NCBI RefSeq assembly: GCF_030316845.1
Contig: NZ_JASZYS010000001.1
Location: 186,001-250,000 of the forward strand
Direction of reading: 5' to 3'
DNA from: Variovorax davisae
Lineage (GTDB): Bacteria > Pseudomonadota > Gammaproteobacteria > Burkholderiales > Burkholderiaceae_C
DNA length: 64,000 nt
Positions 16,553 to 27,290 of the stretch are shown piece after piece. The notes below the pieces were generated by a model. The model saw only the letters and a list, made by a program, of their open reading frames with translations. It did not search any database and was not told the origin of the DNA. Position 1 is the first letter of the stretch. Each line of letters begins with the position of its first letter. The translations under genes and the position numbers were made by a program.

Positions 16553-18664
16553 ATGTCCATTCTTTTTCCACGCCACCGCGTCGGCGTCGCGGTGCTGTCC
16601 GTCCTGTCCTGCGCCTCCCCGGGTGCCTGGGCGCAAGCTGCGCCTGAAGCGCCCGCCGCCTCGCTCGGCGAGATCACCGTCACCGGCAACCCTTTGGGCG
16701 CCACCGACCTGATCGCGCCGACCACCTCGCTGACGAACGAGTCGCTGCTGCTGCGCTCGCAGTCCACCCTCGGCGAGACGCTCAACGGCCTGCCGGGCGT
16801 CGCCAGCACCTATTTCGGCCCCAACGCCAGCCGGCCGACGATCCGCGGCCAGGACGGCGACCGCATCCGCATCCTGCAGAACGGCGGCAGCGCGCCCGAC
16901 GCCTCGGCGCTGAGCTACGACCACGCGGTGCCGGTCGACGCGCTGGTCACCGAGCGGCTCGAGGTGCTGCGCGGAACGGCCGCGCTGCAGTACGGCGGCA
17001 GCGCCGTCGGCGGCGTGGTCAACGTGATCGACAACCGGATCCCGACCGAGCCGATCGAGGGCTTCGGCGGCCGCGCCGACCTGGGCTACGCCACCGGCAA
17101 CCGCGAGACGTCCGGCGGCGTGGTGCTCGAAGGCGGTACCGACCGCTATGCGCTGCACGTCGATGCGTTCCGGCGCGATTCGAGCGACGTCTCGGTACCG
17201 ATCGAGCTGCCCTGCGAGAATCCGAAGCGCGCGGGTTTCGCGCGCAAGATCTGCAACTCGGCCAACGAGGCCGATGGCGGCGCCTTCGGCGGCACGCTGT
17301 TCTTCGACCAGGGCTGGCTCGGCGCCTCCGCCAGCACCTACCGCAGCACCTACGGCACGGTGGCCGAGGACGACGTCACGATCGGCATGCGCTCCGACCG
17401 CTACGCGCTCGAGGGTGAATGGCGGCCGGGCGGCTTTTTCAGCAGCGTGCATGCGAAGCTGAGCCGCACCGAGTACCGCCACACGGAGTACGAAGGCCAG
17501 GCGCCCGGCACCACCTTCGCCAACGACAGCAACGACCTGCGGATCGAGGCGCGGCACCGCCCGATCGGCGGCCTCGAAGGCATGGTCGGCTTCACGAGCG
17601 AGAGCGGGCGCTTCTCGGCCAACGGCGAGGAGGCTTTCGCCCCGAACAGTCGCACGACGTCGAATGCCTTGTTCCTGCACGAGGAGTTCGGCACCTCGTG
17701 GGGCCGGCTGAGCTTCGGGGCCCGCACCGAGGAGGTCAAGGTGCGCTCGCTGGGCGATCCGTCCGACCCGGAAGTCACGCGCTTCTTCGTCGGCGAGCGC
17801 GATTTCCGTCCGAGCAGCGCCGCGTTCGGGGGGCTGGTCAACCTGTCGCCGCAGTGGCAGTTGACCTCGAACCTGGCCTACACCGAGCGGGCGCCCAAGG
17901 ACTACGAGCTGTTTGCCAACGGCCCGCACGTGGCGACCGCCGCCTGGGAGACCGGCGATCCGAACCTGAAGGTGGAAAAGTCGACCGGGCTGGACCTCGG
18001 CGCCCAGTGGAAGTCGGGCGCCAACACGGCCAAGCTCAATGCCTACGTGACCCGCTTCAGCAACTACATCGGTCTCAGTGCCACGGGCAATGTGCGCGGC
18101 GCGGACGGCGAGCTGAATCCACCGCCGGTCGAGACGGCCGAGGGGCTGCTGTTCCCCGAGGTGTTCGCGGACTACGTCTACCACGGGGTGCGGGCCCGCT
18201 TCACCGGCCTCGAAGCCAGCGGCACCTTGCAACTGCTCGGCGCCGACGGCTTCTCGCGCGCGGCCGACGGTTCGACGCTCGATCTCGAATGGCGCGGCGA
18301 CCTGGTGCGGGCCACCAACACCGACACCGGGGAGCCGCTGCCGCGGATCGCACCGTGGCGCATCGGCAGCACGCTGGCCTACGGGCGCGGTGCGTGGACC
18401 GCGCGCCTGGGCTTCGACTACAACGCGGCGCAGAACCGCGTGCCGCCGATGGGCGACCGCGCGACCGAGGCCTACACGCTGTGGAACGCATCGGTCAGCT
18501 ACAAGCAGCGGGTCCAGCGTGCCAACCTCACCTGGTACGCGCGGGTCGACAACATCGGCAACACGCTGGCCTACAGCGCGACCTCGATCCTGACGACGAC
18601 GGTGTATCCGGCTGCACCGCTGCCGGGGCGCACCTTGAAGGTGGGGTTGAGGGCGACGTTCTAG
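16553..18664 (+). CDS. TonB-dependent outer membrane receptor, ZnuD-like
   Basis: A 703-residue outer-membrane barrel. After the signal peptide (ending AWAQAAPE) comes the TonB box region GEITVTGNPLG and a plug domain with SQSTLGETLNGLPGVAS and GPNASRPTIRGQDGDRIRI, then LEVLRGTAALQYGGSAVGGVVNVID. The GPNASRP/ILQNGGSAPDASALSYDHAVP pattern (given in part) is that of ZnuD-type zinc receptors. The barrel ends in the required aromatic residue (GLRATF). No Zur-like site is visible upstream, so regulation by zinc is not supported by sequence. I start it at 16553 because the signal peptide begins there. Confidence 0.88.
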   Translation: MSILFPRHRVGVAVLSVLSCASPGAWAQAAPEAPAASLGEITVTGNPLGATDLIAPTTSLTNESLLLRSQSTLGETLNGLPGVASTYFGPNASRPTIRGQDGDRIRILQNGGSAPDASALSYDHAVPVDALVTERLEVLRGTAALQYGGSAVGGVVNVIDNRIPTEPIEGFGGRADLGYATGNRETSGGVVLEGGTDRYALHVDAFRRDSSDVSVPIELPCENPKRAGFARKICNSANEADGGAFGGTLFFDQGWLGASASTYRSTYGTVAEDDVTIGMRSDRYALEGEWRPGGFFSSVHAKLSRTEYRHTEYEGQAPGTTFANDSNDLRIEARHRPIGGLEGMVGFTSESGRFSANGEEAFAPNSRTTSNALFLHEEFGTSWGRLSFGARTEEVKVRSLGDPSDPEVTRFFVGERDFRPSSAAFGGLVNLSPQWQLTSNLAYTERAPKDYELFANGPHVATAAWETGDPNLKVEKSTGLDLGAQWKSGANTAKLNAYVTRFSNYIGLSATGNVRGADGELNPPPVETAEGLLFPEVFADYVYHGVRARFTGLEASGTLQLLGADGFSRAADGSTLDLEWRGDLVRATNTDTGEPLPRIAPWRIGSTLAYGRGAWTARLGFDYNAAQNRVPPMGDRATEAYTLWNASVSYKQRVQRANLTWYARVDNIGNTLAYSATSILTTTVYPAAPLPGRTLKVGLRATF

Positions 18665-18731
18665 GGAACCGGCCGGCCCGGCTTGCTGCCGTGGCAGTCG
18701 AGGCACCGGGTCGGCTATTCTCGAAAGGCTC

Positions 18732-19688
18732 ATGAATGGTCTCGTCGTTTCCTCGCTGCTGCCCGTGGTCGTCCTCATCGCGGTCGGCTGGCTGGCAGGG
18801 AGGATGCGCTGGATCCGGGGCGACTCGGTCAAGGACCTGTCGAACCTGGTGTTCCTGCTGCTGGCACCGCCCCTGCTGTTCCGTTCGATGAGCACGGTGC
18901 GGATCGAGCAGCTGAGCCTGAAGCCGGTGGCGGCCTATTTCGTCGCCGCCGGCCTGATCTTCGCGGCCACGCTGGTCTGGCGCGGCTTCCATCGCACCGG
19001 TGTCGTGCTGGCGCTGGCCAACACCTACAGCAACACCGTGATGATCGGCATCGCGCTGGTCGGCCTGGCCTACGGTCCGCCGGGCATGGTGGTGCTGCTG
19101 ACATTGATCTCGCTGCATTCGCTGGTGCTGCTGACCAGCGCCACCGTGTTCCTCGAACTCGCGCTGGCGCAGGATGATGCGCAACGCATCGCGCCGGGCG
19201 GGGCAGGGCGGCGCCCGATGGCGCGCACCGTGTTGCGCGCCCTGCGCAACGCGGTCATCCATCCGGTGCAGGCACCGATCCTGCTGGGCTTGCTGTTCGC
19301 CCAGACCGGGCTCGAGATCCCGGCCGCGATCGACAAGCCGATCGCCTTGCTCGGCCAGGCCTTCAGCCCGGTGGCGCTGATGCTGGTCGGCATCACGCTG
19401 GCCTTGACGCCGGTCGGCCAGCACTGGCGCGCCGCGCTGCTGCATGCCGCGATCAAGAACCTGGTGCACCCGGCGCTGGTCGCGGCGTTCGGCCTCGCCT
19501 TCGGCCTGCGCGGCCTGCCGCTGACGGTGATGGTGGTCGCGGCGTCGCTGCCGATCGGCGCCAACGTGTTCCTGTTCGCTCAGCGCTACCGGACCTCGGA
19601 GGCGCTGATCACCGCCAGCGTCGTGGTCTCGACCGTGATGGCGCTGGTTTCCCTGTCGGTCGTGATGGCGCTCGCCGGGCGCCTTTGA
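18732..19688 (+). CDS. AEC (auxin efflux carrier) family transporter
   Basis: A 318-residue integral membrane protein with about ten hydrophobic segments. It opens MNGLVVSSLLPVVVLIAVGW, with GRMRWIRGDSVKDLSNLVF and later SNTVMIGIALVG, which are characteristic of bacterial AEC proteins (YfdV/MdcF-like). Family members move malonate, malate and other organic acids; no neighbour fixes the substrate here. It stands alone, 67 bases after the TonB receptor, and converges with pdxH. Confidence 0.87.
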   Translation: MNGLVVSSLLPVVVLIAVGWLAGRMRWIRGDSVKDLSNLVFLLLAPPLLFRSMSTVRIEQLSLKPVAAYFVAAGLIFAATLVWRGFHRTGVVLALANTYSNTVMIGIALVGLAYGPPGMVVLLTLISLHSLVLLTSATVFLELALAQDDAQRIAPGGAGRRPMARTVLRALRNAVIHPVQAPILLGLLFAQTGLEIPAAIDKPIALLGQAFSPVALMLVGITLALTPVGQHWRAALLHAAIKNLVHPALVAAFGLAFGLRGLPLTVMVVAASLPIGANVFLFAQRYRTSEALITASVVVSTVMALVSLSVVMALAGRL

Positions 19689-19695
19689 GGCCGGC

Positions 19696-20343
19696 TCAGG
19701 GCGCCAGCCGTTCGCGCACCCAGGCGCCGCCTTCGGCGCGATAGCGCAGCCGGTCGTGCAGGCGGCTCTTGCGGCCCTGCCAGAACTCCCAGCGATCGGG
19801 CACCAGCCGGAAGCCGCCCCAGTGCGGCGGCCGTGGCGGCGACAGCAGGTGCTTTGCGGCCTGCAGCGCGGCGTTCTTCACCAGCACGTCGCGGCCGCTG
19901 ATGACCTCGCTCTGCGGGCTGGCCCAGGCGCCGATGCGGGAGTCGAGCGGGCGGCTGGCGAAGTAGGCGTCGCTCTCGGCCTCGTCGACCCTGGCGACCC
20001 GGCCCTCGATGCGCACCACGCGCTCGAGCTCGACCCAATGGAACTGCAGCGCCGCGTAGGGGTTGCCGGCCAGCTCCTGGCCCTTGCGGCTGTGGTAGTT
20101 GGTGTACCAGACGATGCCGCGGGCGTCGTAGCCCTTGACCAGCACGATCCGTGTCGAGGGGCGCAGGTCGCCGCCCACCGTGGCCAAGGTCATCGCGTTG
20201 GGTTCGGGCACCTGGGCGTCGATGGCCTCGGCCAGCCAGCGCTCGAACTGGTCGAGCGGATCGGCGGCGCTGCGGATTTCGTCGAGCTCGGCGCGCTCGT
20301 AGCTCTTGCGCAGGGCGGCCAGGGATTCATTGGGAGAAGGCAT
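19696..20343 (-). CDS. pdxH: Pyridoxamine 5'-phosphate oxidase
   Basis: A 215-residue FMN enzyme that oxidises pyridoxine or pyridoxamine phosphate to pyridoxal phosphate, the last step of B6 salvage. Diagnostic segments are [42 protein letters not shown] residues that bind FMN, and the C-terminal [17 protein letters not shown] substrate motif (WEFWQG...RLHDR). I start at 20343 ([15 protein letters not shown]) because it gives the standard length; an ATG six codons upstream is possible. It is divergent from the MobA-like gene with 41 bases between the starts. Confidence 0.95.
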   Translation of the reverse strand: MPSPNESLAALRKSYERAELDEIRSAADPLDQFERWLAEAIDAQVPEPNAMTLATVGGDLRPSTRIVLVKGYDARGIVWYTNYHSRKGQELAGNPYAALQFHWVELERVVRIEGRVARVDEAESDAYFASRPLDSRIGAWASPQSEVISGRDVLVKNAALQAAKHLLSPPRPPHWGGFRLVPDRWEFWQGRKSRLHDRLRYRAEGGAWVRERLAP

Positions 20344-20384
20344 GGCGCCATTGTTGCGCAAGCGAAGCGTGGATACTTCGGCGC

Positions 20385-20954
20385 ATGAATCCCGCCGCCC
20401 AACCGTTCCTGCCGACCGTCATCGTGCTCGCCTCGGGCCGCGGCGAGCGCTTCCGTGCCGCCGGCGGCAGCGGCCACAAGCTGCAGGCGGCGCTGGCCGG
20501 CGCCACGGTGCTCGACCACACGCTGGCCGCGGTGCGCGCCAGCGGGCTGCCCTGGCATCTCGAGGATGCCGGCCATCCGGGCATGGGCGACTCGATCGCC
20601 GCCGCCGTGCGGGCCACCGCCGGGGCTGCGGGCTGGCTGATCCTGCCGGCCGACCTGCCGCTGGTGCAGCCCGCCACCCTGCAGGCCGTGGCGACCGCGC
20701 TGGGCGGGTCGGTGCAGGCGGCGCAGCCGCACTACCGCGGGCAGCGCGGGCATCCGGTGGGCTTCGCCCCGAGCGCCTTCCTTGCGCTTTCGCGACTGTC
20801 GGGGAACCAGGGCGCCGCCCCGGTGCTGCGCGCGCTCCGGGAGGCGCGGCAGGTGGCCGACATCGAGGTCGACGACATCGGCGCGGTGACCGACATCGAT
20901 ACGCCGGACGAGCTGGCGCGGGCCGAGGCGCTGCTGGGCCAGCGTCCGCTCTAG
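20385..20954 (+). CDS. MobA-like/MocA-type nucleotidyltransferase
   Basis: A 189-residue NTP-transferase-domain protein of the MobA/MocA group, which transfers CMP or GMP to molybdopterin. The start [23 protein letters not shown] is close to the LAAG(x)S(x)RMG(x)nK family motif, but the expected aspartate- and glycine-rich pocket is only partly conserved ([10 protein letters not shown] is intact and HPVGFAP is present). No other molybdenum cofactor or xanthine dehydrogenase gene is in the window, so the substrate is open. Its TAG stop shares the CTAG palindrome with the stop of the convergent sodC. Confidence 0.78.
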   Translation: MNPAAQPFLPTVIVLASGRGERFRAAGGSGHKLQAALAGATVLDHTLAAVRASGLPWHLEDAGHPGMGDSIAAAVRATAGAAGWLILPADLPLVQPATLQAVATALGGSVQAAQPHYRGQRGHPVGFAPSAFLALSRLSGNQGAAPVLRALREARQVADIEVDDIGAVTDIDTPDELARAEALLGQRPL

Positions 20955-21487
20955 CTTCGCGCGATCACCCCGCAGGCGATGCGCGGGCCCGAATTGCCCG
21001 CCGGCTGGGTCGTGAAGTCGTCACGGTCGCGGTGCACCACCAGCGCGCGCCCGATGATGTTGTTGACCGCGCCCTCGGTCATCGAAATGGTGTGGACGTC
21101 GACGCTGAAGCGCGCCACCCCGTTGGCGTCGGCCACCAGGCTGGGCAGTTCGCCTGCGTGGCTTCCCGGGGCGGCGAACTTGCCGTGGGTCCCGCCGGCC
21201 GGATTGAAGTGGCCGCCCGAGGCATTGCCGTTGTCGCCGCAGTCGCCCTTTTCGTGGATGTGGAAGCCATGCTCGGTGCCCGGTGCGAAGCCGCGCACTT
21301 CGCCCTTCACGCGCACGCCGTGCTCGAGCGCGGTGAAGCTCACCTTGCCCAGGGTCGGGTTCGGCGTGATCGCGCCGGTCGGCGCCAGTTCGGCGGTCGC
21401 GCCGGCTTTGGGCCCGAGCGTGCCGCAGGCGGCGAGCAGGCTGGCCGCGGCCACGGCGATGGCAGGGGCGATGAGGCGAGGGCGCAT
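20951..21487 (-). CDS. sodC: Cu/Zn superoxide dismutase, lipoprotein or periplasmic
   Basis: A 178-residue enzyme that removes superoxide in the periplasm. A lipoprotein signal (AIAVAAASLLAAC, cysteine near residue 21) precedes the SOD domain. Copper ligands are in HGFHIHEKGDC and zinc ligands in GGHFNPAGGTHG; the structural disulfide can be made by Cys in GDC and in RIACGVI near the C-terminus. VVHRDRDDFTTQPAGNSGPR is the electrostatic loop (given in part). It follows chaC by 7 bases in an apparent operon and has a GGAG ribosome site. Confidence 0.94.
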   Translation of the reverse strand: MRPRLIAPAIAVAAASLLAACGTLGPKAGATAELAPTGAITPNPTLGKVSFTALEHGVRVKGEVRGFAPGTEHGFHIHEKGDCGDNGNASGGHFNPAGGTHGKFAAPGSHAGELPSLVADANGVARFSVDVHTISMTEGAVNNIIGRALVVHRDRDDFTTQPAGNSGPRIACGVIARS

Positions 21488-21494
21488 GGTCGGA

Positions 21495-22127
21495 CTACTC
21501 CTTGAATTTGTCGGTGGGTGCTGAGCCCAGAGGGTATACCGGAGGCGCCGGCTCGGCGCTGTCGGCCGGGGCCGACAGCCGCGCTTGCGCCAGCTTGACC
21601 AGGCGTGCCAGCGCGGCATCGTGGATCGCATGGCGCCGCAATTCGAGCAGGGTCTGCTCGGCATAGTCGAGCGAGCTGCCGTAGCGGCCCACCGCGTTGG
21701 CGAAGATGTGGGCATAGCGCTCGTCACTGAGTTCGCCGGTGAAGTTGGGGCTGCGCCGCGACAGCGTGAAGGCCAGCGCCCGGACCCGCGAATGCGGCGT
21801 GGCGCAGTCGAGCCAGCGCGGGTCGTAGACCCCGGTGGGCATCTCGCGCAGCCAAAGCCGGCCGAGGGTCTCCAGCCCTTCGGCGGCCGGCACCCTGAAC
21901 ACCATGCCGCGGCAGCTGCCGCCGGAGAGCAGCCCGAACACCAGCCCCGGGGTCTCGACCGTGCCGCGGTTGATCCGGCTCCACATCTTGAGTGCGCGGT
22001 GCCAGCCATGGACCCGGGCCGGATGCCTTTCGACGAAGCCGAAGTCGGGCCGCCAGATCAGGGAGCCGTAGCCGAACAGCCACAGGTCCTCGTGTCCGCC
22101 CCATTCGTCGATCACGCGATCGAGCAT
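21495..22127 (-). CDS. ChaC-like gamma-glutamylcyclotransferase
   Basis: A 210-residue protein of the ChaC family, which degrades glutathione to 5-oxoproline and Cys-Gly. LWLFGYGSLIWRPDFGFVER is the family signature loop that binds the gamma-glutamyl group, followed by VHGWHRALKMWSRINRGT and GLVFGLLSGGSCRGMVFRV. The ATG at 22127 (MLDRVIDEWGGHEDLW) gives the usual size. The upstream frame stays open for a long way but is composition-driven. It is upstream of sodC with a 7-base gap, linking thiol turnover and superoxide defence. Confidence 0.88.
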   Translation of the reverse strand: MLDRVIDEWGGHEDLWLFGYGSLIWRPDFGFVERHPARVHGWHRALKMWSRINRGTVETPGLVFGLLSGGSCRGMVFRVPAAEGLETLGRLWLREMPTGVYDPRWLDCATPHSRVRALAFTLSRRSPNFTGELSDERYAHIFANAVGRYGSSLDYAEQTLLELRRHAIHDAALARLVKLAQARLSAPADSAEPAPPVYPLGSAPTDKFKE

Positions 22128-22277
22128 CGGCTTGGGGTCGCGCAGGGGCGTGGGCAGGGGGTCCAGGCCGGGTGGCCCGGGGTCGCCGCCGGGGGGCCGG
22201 GGGGCGACGCCTACAATTTGGCGGTCATGGTTCACCGCACCATTATTTACCGACCCCTCAACTACGGAGATCCGCCC

Positions 22278-22817
22278 ATGTCCGCCAACAGCGACGACGA
22301 GAGCCAGCAGAATTTCATCCTCGCCTTCGTGCTGGGCCTGATCGCCCTGGTGATCTTCTTCGTGATCGCGATCGTGCTCTACACCCGCGGCCACGCGGCA
22401 GGTCCGGCGGCGGCTCCGGTGGCTGCGGCCGCACCGGCCACCACGATCGCGGTGGTCACCGAGACGGTGACGGTCGTGATTCCCGACGGCGCCAGCATCC
22501 GCGTCGTCGGCGGCGTCGTGAATTTCTATTTCGCCACCGCCAGCGCCGACCTGGCGCCGGGCGCGGCGGAGGCCCTGGCGGTCGTCATCAAGGGGGTGGA
22601 AGGCGGCCACAAGGCCGTGATTTCGGGCTTCCACGACACCACCGGCGACGCCGCCATCAACGAGGCCCTGGCGAAGAAGCGCGCCGAGACGGTGCGCGAT
22701 GTGCTGACCGGCCTGGGCGTGCCGGCCGACAAGGTCGACCTGCAGAAGCCGGGGGTGACGGCCGGCAGCGGCAACAATGCCGAGGCGCGCCGGGTCGAAG
22801 TCAAGCTGCTGGACTGA
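22278..22817 (+). CDS. Inner-membrane anchored OmpA-domain protein
   Basis: A 179-residue protein with one membrane helix ([20 protein letters not shown], residues 13-32), an alanine/proline linker and a C-terminal OmpA/MotB-like peptidoglycan-binding domain ([39 protein letters not shown] and [10 protein letters not shown]). It would tether the inner membrane to the cell wall. GGAG at 22266-22269 supports the ATG at 22278; an ATG at 22227 in frame lacks such a site. A TACAAT -10-like hexamer lies at 22212-22217 without a clear -35. A strong terminator follows. Confidence 0.87.
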   Translation: MSANSDDESQQNFILAFVLGLIALVIFFVIAIVLYTRGHAAGPAAAPVAAAAPATTIAVVTETVTVVIPDGASIRVVGGVVNFYFATASADLAPGAAEALAVVIKGVEGGHKAVISGFHDTTGDAAINEALAKKRAETVRDVLTGLGVPADKVDLQKPGVTAGSGNNAEARRVEVKLLD

Positions 22818-22837
22818 AGCCGCAGCGCGCCCCTCAG

Positions 22838-22864
22838 AAAAAGCCCGGCCTGTCCGGGCTTTTT
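22838..22864 (+). terminator. Rho-independent terminator after the OmpA-domain gene
   Basis: Perfect 11-base inverted repeat AAAAAGCCCGG (22838-22848) and CCGGGCTTTTT (22854-22864) with a five-base loop. The A and T tracts make it bidirectional in principle, but only plus-strand genes end near it. It separates the OmpA-domain gene from edd. Confidence 0.92.
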
Positions 22865-22932
22865 CATGGGGGCTTGTTACCATGCACTTCCGAGCCGCCC
22901 CACGCTGGCTCACCGGCAGAGCGACACAGCCC

Positions 22933-24761
<1,829 letters not shown>

Positions 24762-24771
<10 letters not shown>

Positions 24772-25403
24772 ACGACAAGATTTCCGCGCTCGACGTGATG
24801 CGCGACGCCCCGGTGATTCCGGTCATCGTGCTGCACGACGTCAAGGACGCCGTGCCGCTGGCGCGTGCGCTGGTGGCCGGCGGCATCCGGATGCTCGAAG
24901 TGACCTTGCGCACGCGCGAGGCGCTCGAATGCATCGAGCTGATCTCCAAGGAGGTGCCCGAGGCCGTGGCCGGCGCCGGCACCATCCGCAGCGCGGCCGA
25001 TGCGCAGGCCTCGGCGCTGGCCGGCGCGCGCTTCGGCGTCAGCCCGGGCTACACGCGGGCGGTCGGCAAGGCCTGCCACGACCTCGGCCTGCCGCTCTTG
25101 CCCGGCGTCGCGACCGGCAGCGAGATCATGATGGCCCAGGAAGACGGCCTGACCGAGCTCAAGTTCTTCCCGGCCGTGCAGGCCGGCGGCCTGGCGATGC
25201 TGAAGGCCTGGCAAGGCCCGTTCGGCGACGTCAAGTTCTGCCCCACCGGCGGCGTCCATGCGGGCAACGCGCACGAGTTCCTCGCGCTCGCCAACGTGGC
25301 CTGCGTGGGTGGGTCGTGGATCGTGCCGACCGACGCCATCGCCGCCGGCGACTGGGGCCGCATCGAGGCGCTGGCGCGCGAGGCCTGCCAGTTGGCGCGT
25401 TGA
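24762..25403 (+). CDS. eda: KHG/KDPG aldolase
   Basis: A 213-residue class I aldolase that splits KDPG into pyruvate and glyceraldehyde 3-phosphate. The Schiff-base lysine is Lys134 (TELKFFPA) and the general-base glutamate Glu46 (MLEVTLRT); GAGTI and CPTGG complete the phosphate and active-site motifs. It overlaps edd by 10 bases and is followed 10 bases later by a haloacid dehalogenase gene, so the three form an operon. It differs clearly from the second aldolase at 39939-40580. Confidence 0.95.
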
Positions 25404-25413
25404 AGGTGGGGCG

Positions 25414-26139
25414 ATGGGGGAGGTCGTGGACGGCAGCGAACTGAAGGTCATCGCCTTCGATGTCTTCGGCACCGTGGTCGACTGGTATTCCGGCATTGCG
25501 GCGGAGGCCGGGCGCCTGCTGCCCGGTGTCGACGGCGGCGCCTTCGCGCTGGCCTGGCGCGCCGGCTACCAGCCGGCGATGAAGGGCGTGATGGAGCGCC
25601 TGGCGGCCGGCGAGGGCGGCTTCACCTTGCTCGACGAACTGCACATGGGCATCCTCGGCCGCGTGCTGCAGGACTTCGGCCTGGCCGACCTCGACGCCGA
25701 CACCAAGCGCGAACTCAACCGGGCCTGGCACCGGCTGCCGGCTTGGCCCGATGCGGTCGAGGGGCTGGCCCGGCTCAAGCGCAGGTACACGATCTGCACG
25801 CTCTCCAACGGCAACATCGGCCTGCTGACCGAAATGGCCAAGCGCGCCGGGCTGCCCTGGGACTGCGTGCTGTCGGCCGAGGTGTTCAAGGCCTACAAGC
25901 CCGACCCGCGCACCTACCTGGGCGTGGCGGCGGTGTTCGACGTCACGCCGGGGCAGGTGATGCTGGCGGCAGCACATCACGACGACCTGGCCGCAGCGCG
26001 GGCCTGCGGACTGCGCACCGGCTACATCGAGCGGCCCCAGGAGTTCGGCCCCGGACGGCCCAAGGATGTCTCGCCGCAGCCCGACAACACGCTGCATGCG
26101 CGGGACATCGGGGCGTTGGCGGATTTGCTGGGTTGTTGA
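25414..26139 (+). CDS. HAD superfamily hydrolase, haloacid dehalogenase type II
   Basis: A 241-residue hydrolase. The nucleophilic aspartate is Asp16 in FDVFGTVVDW; motif II is TLSNGN, motif III is VFKAYKPDPR and motif IV is AAAHHDDLAAARACG, where the usual HxxD is HHDD. The FGTVVDW and LSNGN forms are those of L-2-haloacid dehalogenases and close phosphatases. Its place behind edd-eda may be incidental, or it may dephosphorylate a sugar phosphate. The ATG at 25414 is 10 bases after eda. Confidence 0.85.
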   Translation: MGEVVDGSELKVIAFDVFGTVVDWYSGIAAEAGRLLPGVDGGAFALAWRAGYQPAMKGVMERLAAGEGGFTLLDELHMGILGRVLQDFGLADLDADTKRELNRAWHRLPAWPDAVEGLARLKRRYTICTLSNGNIGLLTEMAKRAGLPWDCVLSAEVFKAYKPDPRTYLGVAAVFDVTPGQVMLAAAHHDDLAAARACGLRTGYIERPQEFGPGRPKDVSPQPDNTLHARDIGALADLLGC

Positions 26140-26142
26140 GCC

Positions 26143-26553
26143 TCAGCGCAAGCCGCCCCCGGCCGCGCCTTCCGCCCGCTGGATCAGCTCGATCTTGTAC
26201 CCATCCGGATCCGTCACGAACGCGATCACCGTCGAGCCGCCCTTCACCGGCCCGGCCTCGCGCGTGACGTTGCCGCCGGCCGCCTTGATCTTCTCGCAGG
26301 CCGCGTAGGCATCGGGCACGCCGAGCGCGATGTGGCCGTAGGCGGTGCCCATCTCGTAGCTGTCGGTGCCCCAGTTGTAGGTCAGCTCGATCTCGGCCTG
26401 GGCCGGGTTGCCCTCGTAGCCGACGAAGGCCAAGCTGTACTTGTACTCGGGGTTCTCCGACGTGCGCAGCAGCTGCATGCCCAGCACCTGGGTGTAGAAG
26501 TCGATCGAGCGCTGCAGGTTGCCGACGCGCAGCATGGTGTGGAGGAGTCGCAT
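26143..26553 (-). CDS. gloA: Lactoylglutathione lyase (glyoxalase I)
   Basis: A 136-residue enzyme converting the methylglyoxal-glutathione hemithioacetal to lactoylglutathione. All four nickel ligands of E. coli GloA are at the same positions: His5, Glu56, His74 and Glu122. [20 protein letters not shown] is almost identical to the E. coli start, so I use 26553; an ATG ten codons upstream ([10 protein letters not shown]) is a possible alternative. It converges with the HAD gene. Confidence 0.95.
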   Translation of the reverse strand: MRLLHTMLRVGNLQRSIDFYTQVLGMQLLRTSENPEYKYSLAFVGYEGNPAQAEIELTYNWGTDSYEMGTAYGHIALGVPDAYAACEKIKAAGGNVTREAGPVKGGSTVIAFVTDPDGYKIELIQRAEGAAGGGLR

Positions 26554-26603
26554 ATCGTGGTCGTCTGGTTGTTGCTGCGACATTGTCGCGCCACTGCCTG
26601 TCG

Positions 26604-27290
26604 CTAGTCTTGCGCGGGGGTGTCCCAGGCGCTCAGCCGCCCCTCGTGCATCACGCCGATGCGATCGGCCATGGCGCGCGCCTCGGCTTCGTTGTGGGTC
26701 ACCAGCACCGCGGTCTGGCCGGCGGCCTTGAGGATCTCGCGCACCTCGGTGGTCAGCCGCTCGCGGGTGGCGCCGTCGAGGTTCGAGAACGGCTCGTCGA
26801 GCAGCAGCAGCGCGGGCTCGGGCGCCAGCGCACGGGCCAGCGCGATGCGTTGCTGCTGGCCGCCCGAGAGCTGGTGGGGATGGCGCTGGCCGGCGTCCGG
26901 CAGGCCGACCAGCGCCAGCATCGCTGCCACGCGCCGCTGCTGCTTGGCGCGGGGCAGGCGGCGCAGCCCGAAGGCCACGTTGTGCGCCGCGTCCAGGTGC
27001 GGAAACAGTGCGTACTCCTGGAACATCATGCCGACGCGGCGCCGCTCGGGCGGCAGCTGGACCTCGGGCGAGGACAAGGTGACGCCGCCCAGCCGGATAC
27101 GGCCGGCGCGCACCGGCTCGAAGCCGGCGATCGCCCGCAGCACCGTGGACTTGCCGCAGCCCGAAGGGCCGAGCAGGCAGCCGATGTCGCCGGCGTCGAG
27201 CGCCAGCGAGAAGTCCTCGACCACCGTGTGCAGCCCGGCTGCGCCGTCGTAGCCGAGGTGCAGACCGTCGATGGACAACGTTGCGCTCAT
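26604..27290 (-). CDS. fbpC: Ferric iron ABC transporter ATP-binding protein, FbpC-like (short form)
   Basis: A 228-residue ATPase for the FbpAB iron importer. Walker A is GPSGCGKST, the signature [11 protein letters not shown] and Walker [24 protein letters not shown] and [10 protein letters not shown] are the FbpC-like Q-loop context. It lacks the C-terminal regulatory domain of full-length FbpC (about 350 residues), stopping soon after the H-loop. It overlaps the permease gene by the four-base ATGA junction. Confidence 0.88.
   Translation of the reverse strand: MSATLSIDGLHLGYDGAAGLHTVVEDFSLALDAGDIGCLLGPSGCGKSTVLRAIAGFEPVRAGRIRLGGVTLSSPEVQLPPERRRVGMMFQEYALFPHLDAAHNVAFGLRRLPRAKQQRRVAAMLALVGLPDAGQRHPHQLSGGQQQRIALARALAPEPALLLLDEPFSNLDGATRERLTTEVREILKAAGQTAVLVTHNEAEARAMADRIGVMHEGRLSAWDTPAQD

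Noticed and set aside
21585..22277. N-terminal extension of the OmpA-domain protein
   Set aside because: The extension is a shadow of the chaC gene on the other strand; the membrane helix and ribosome site support the ATG at 22278.
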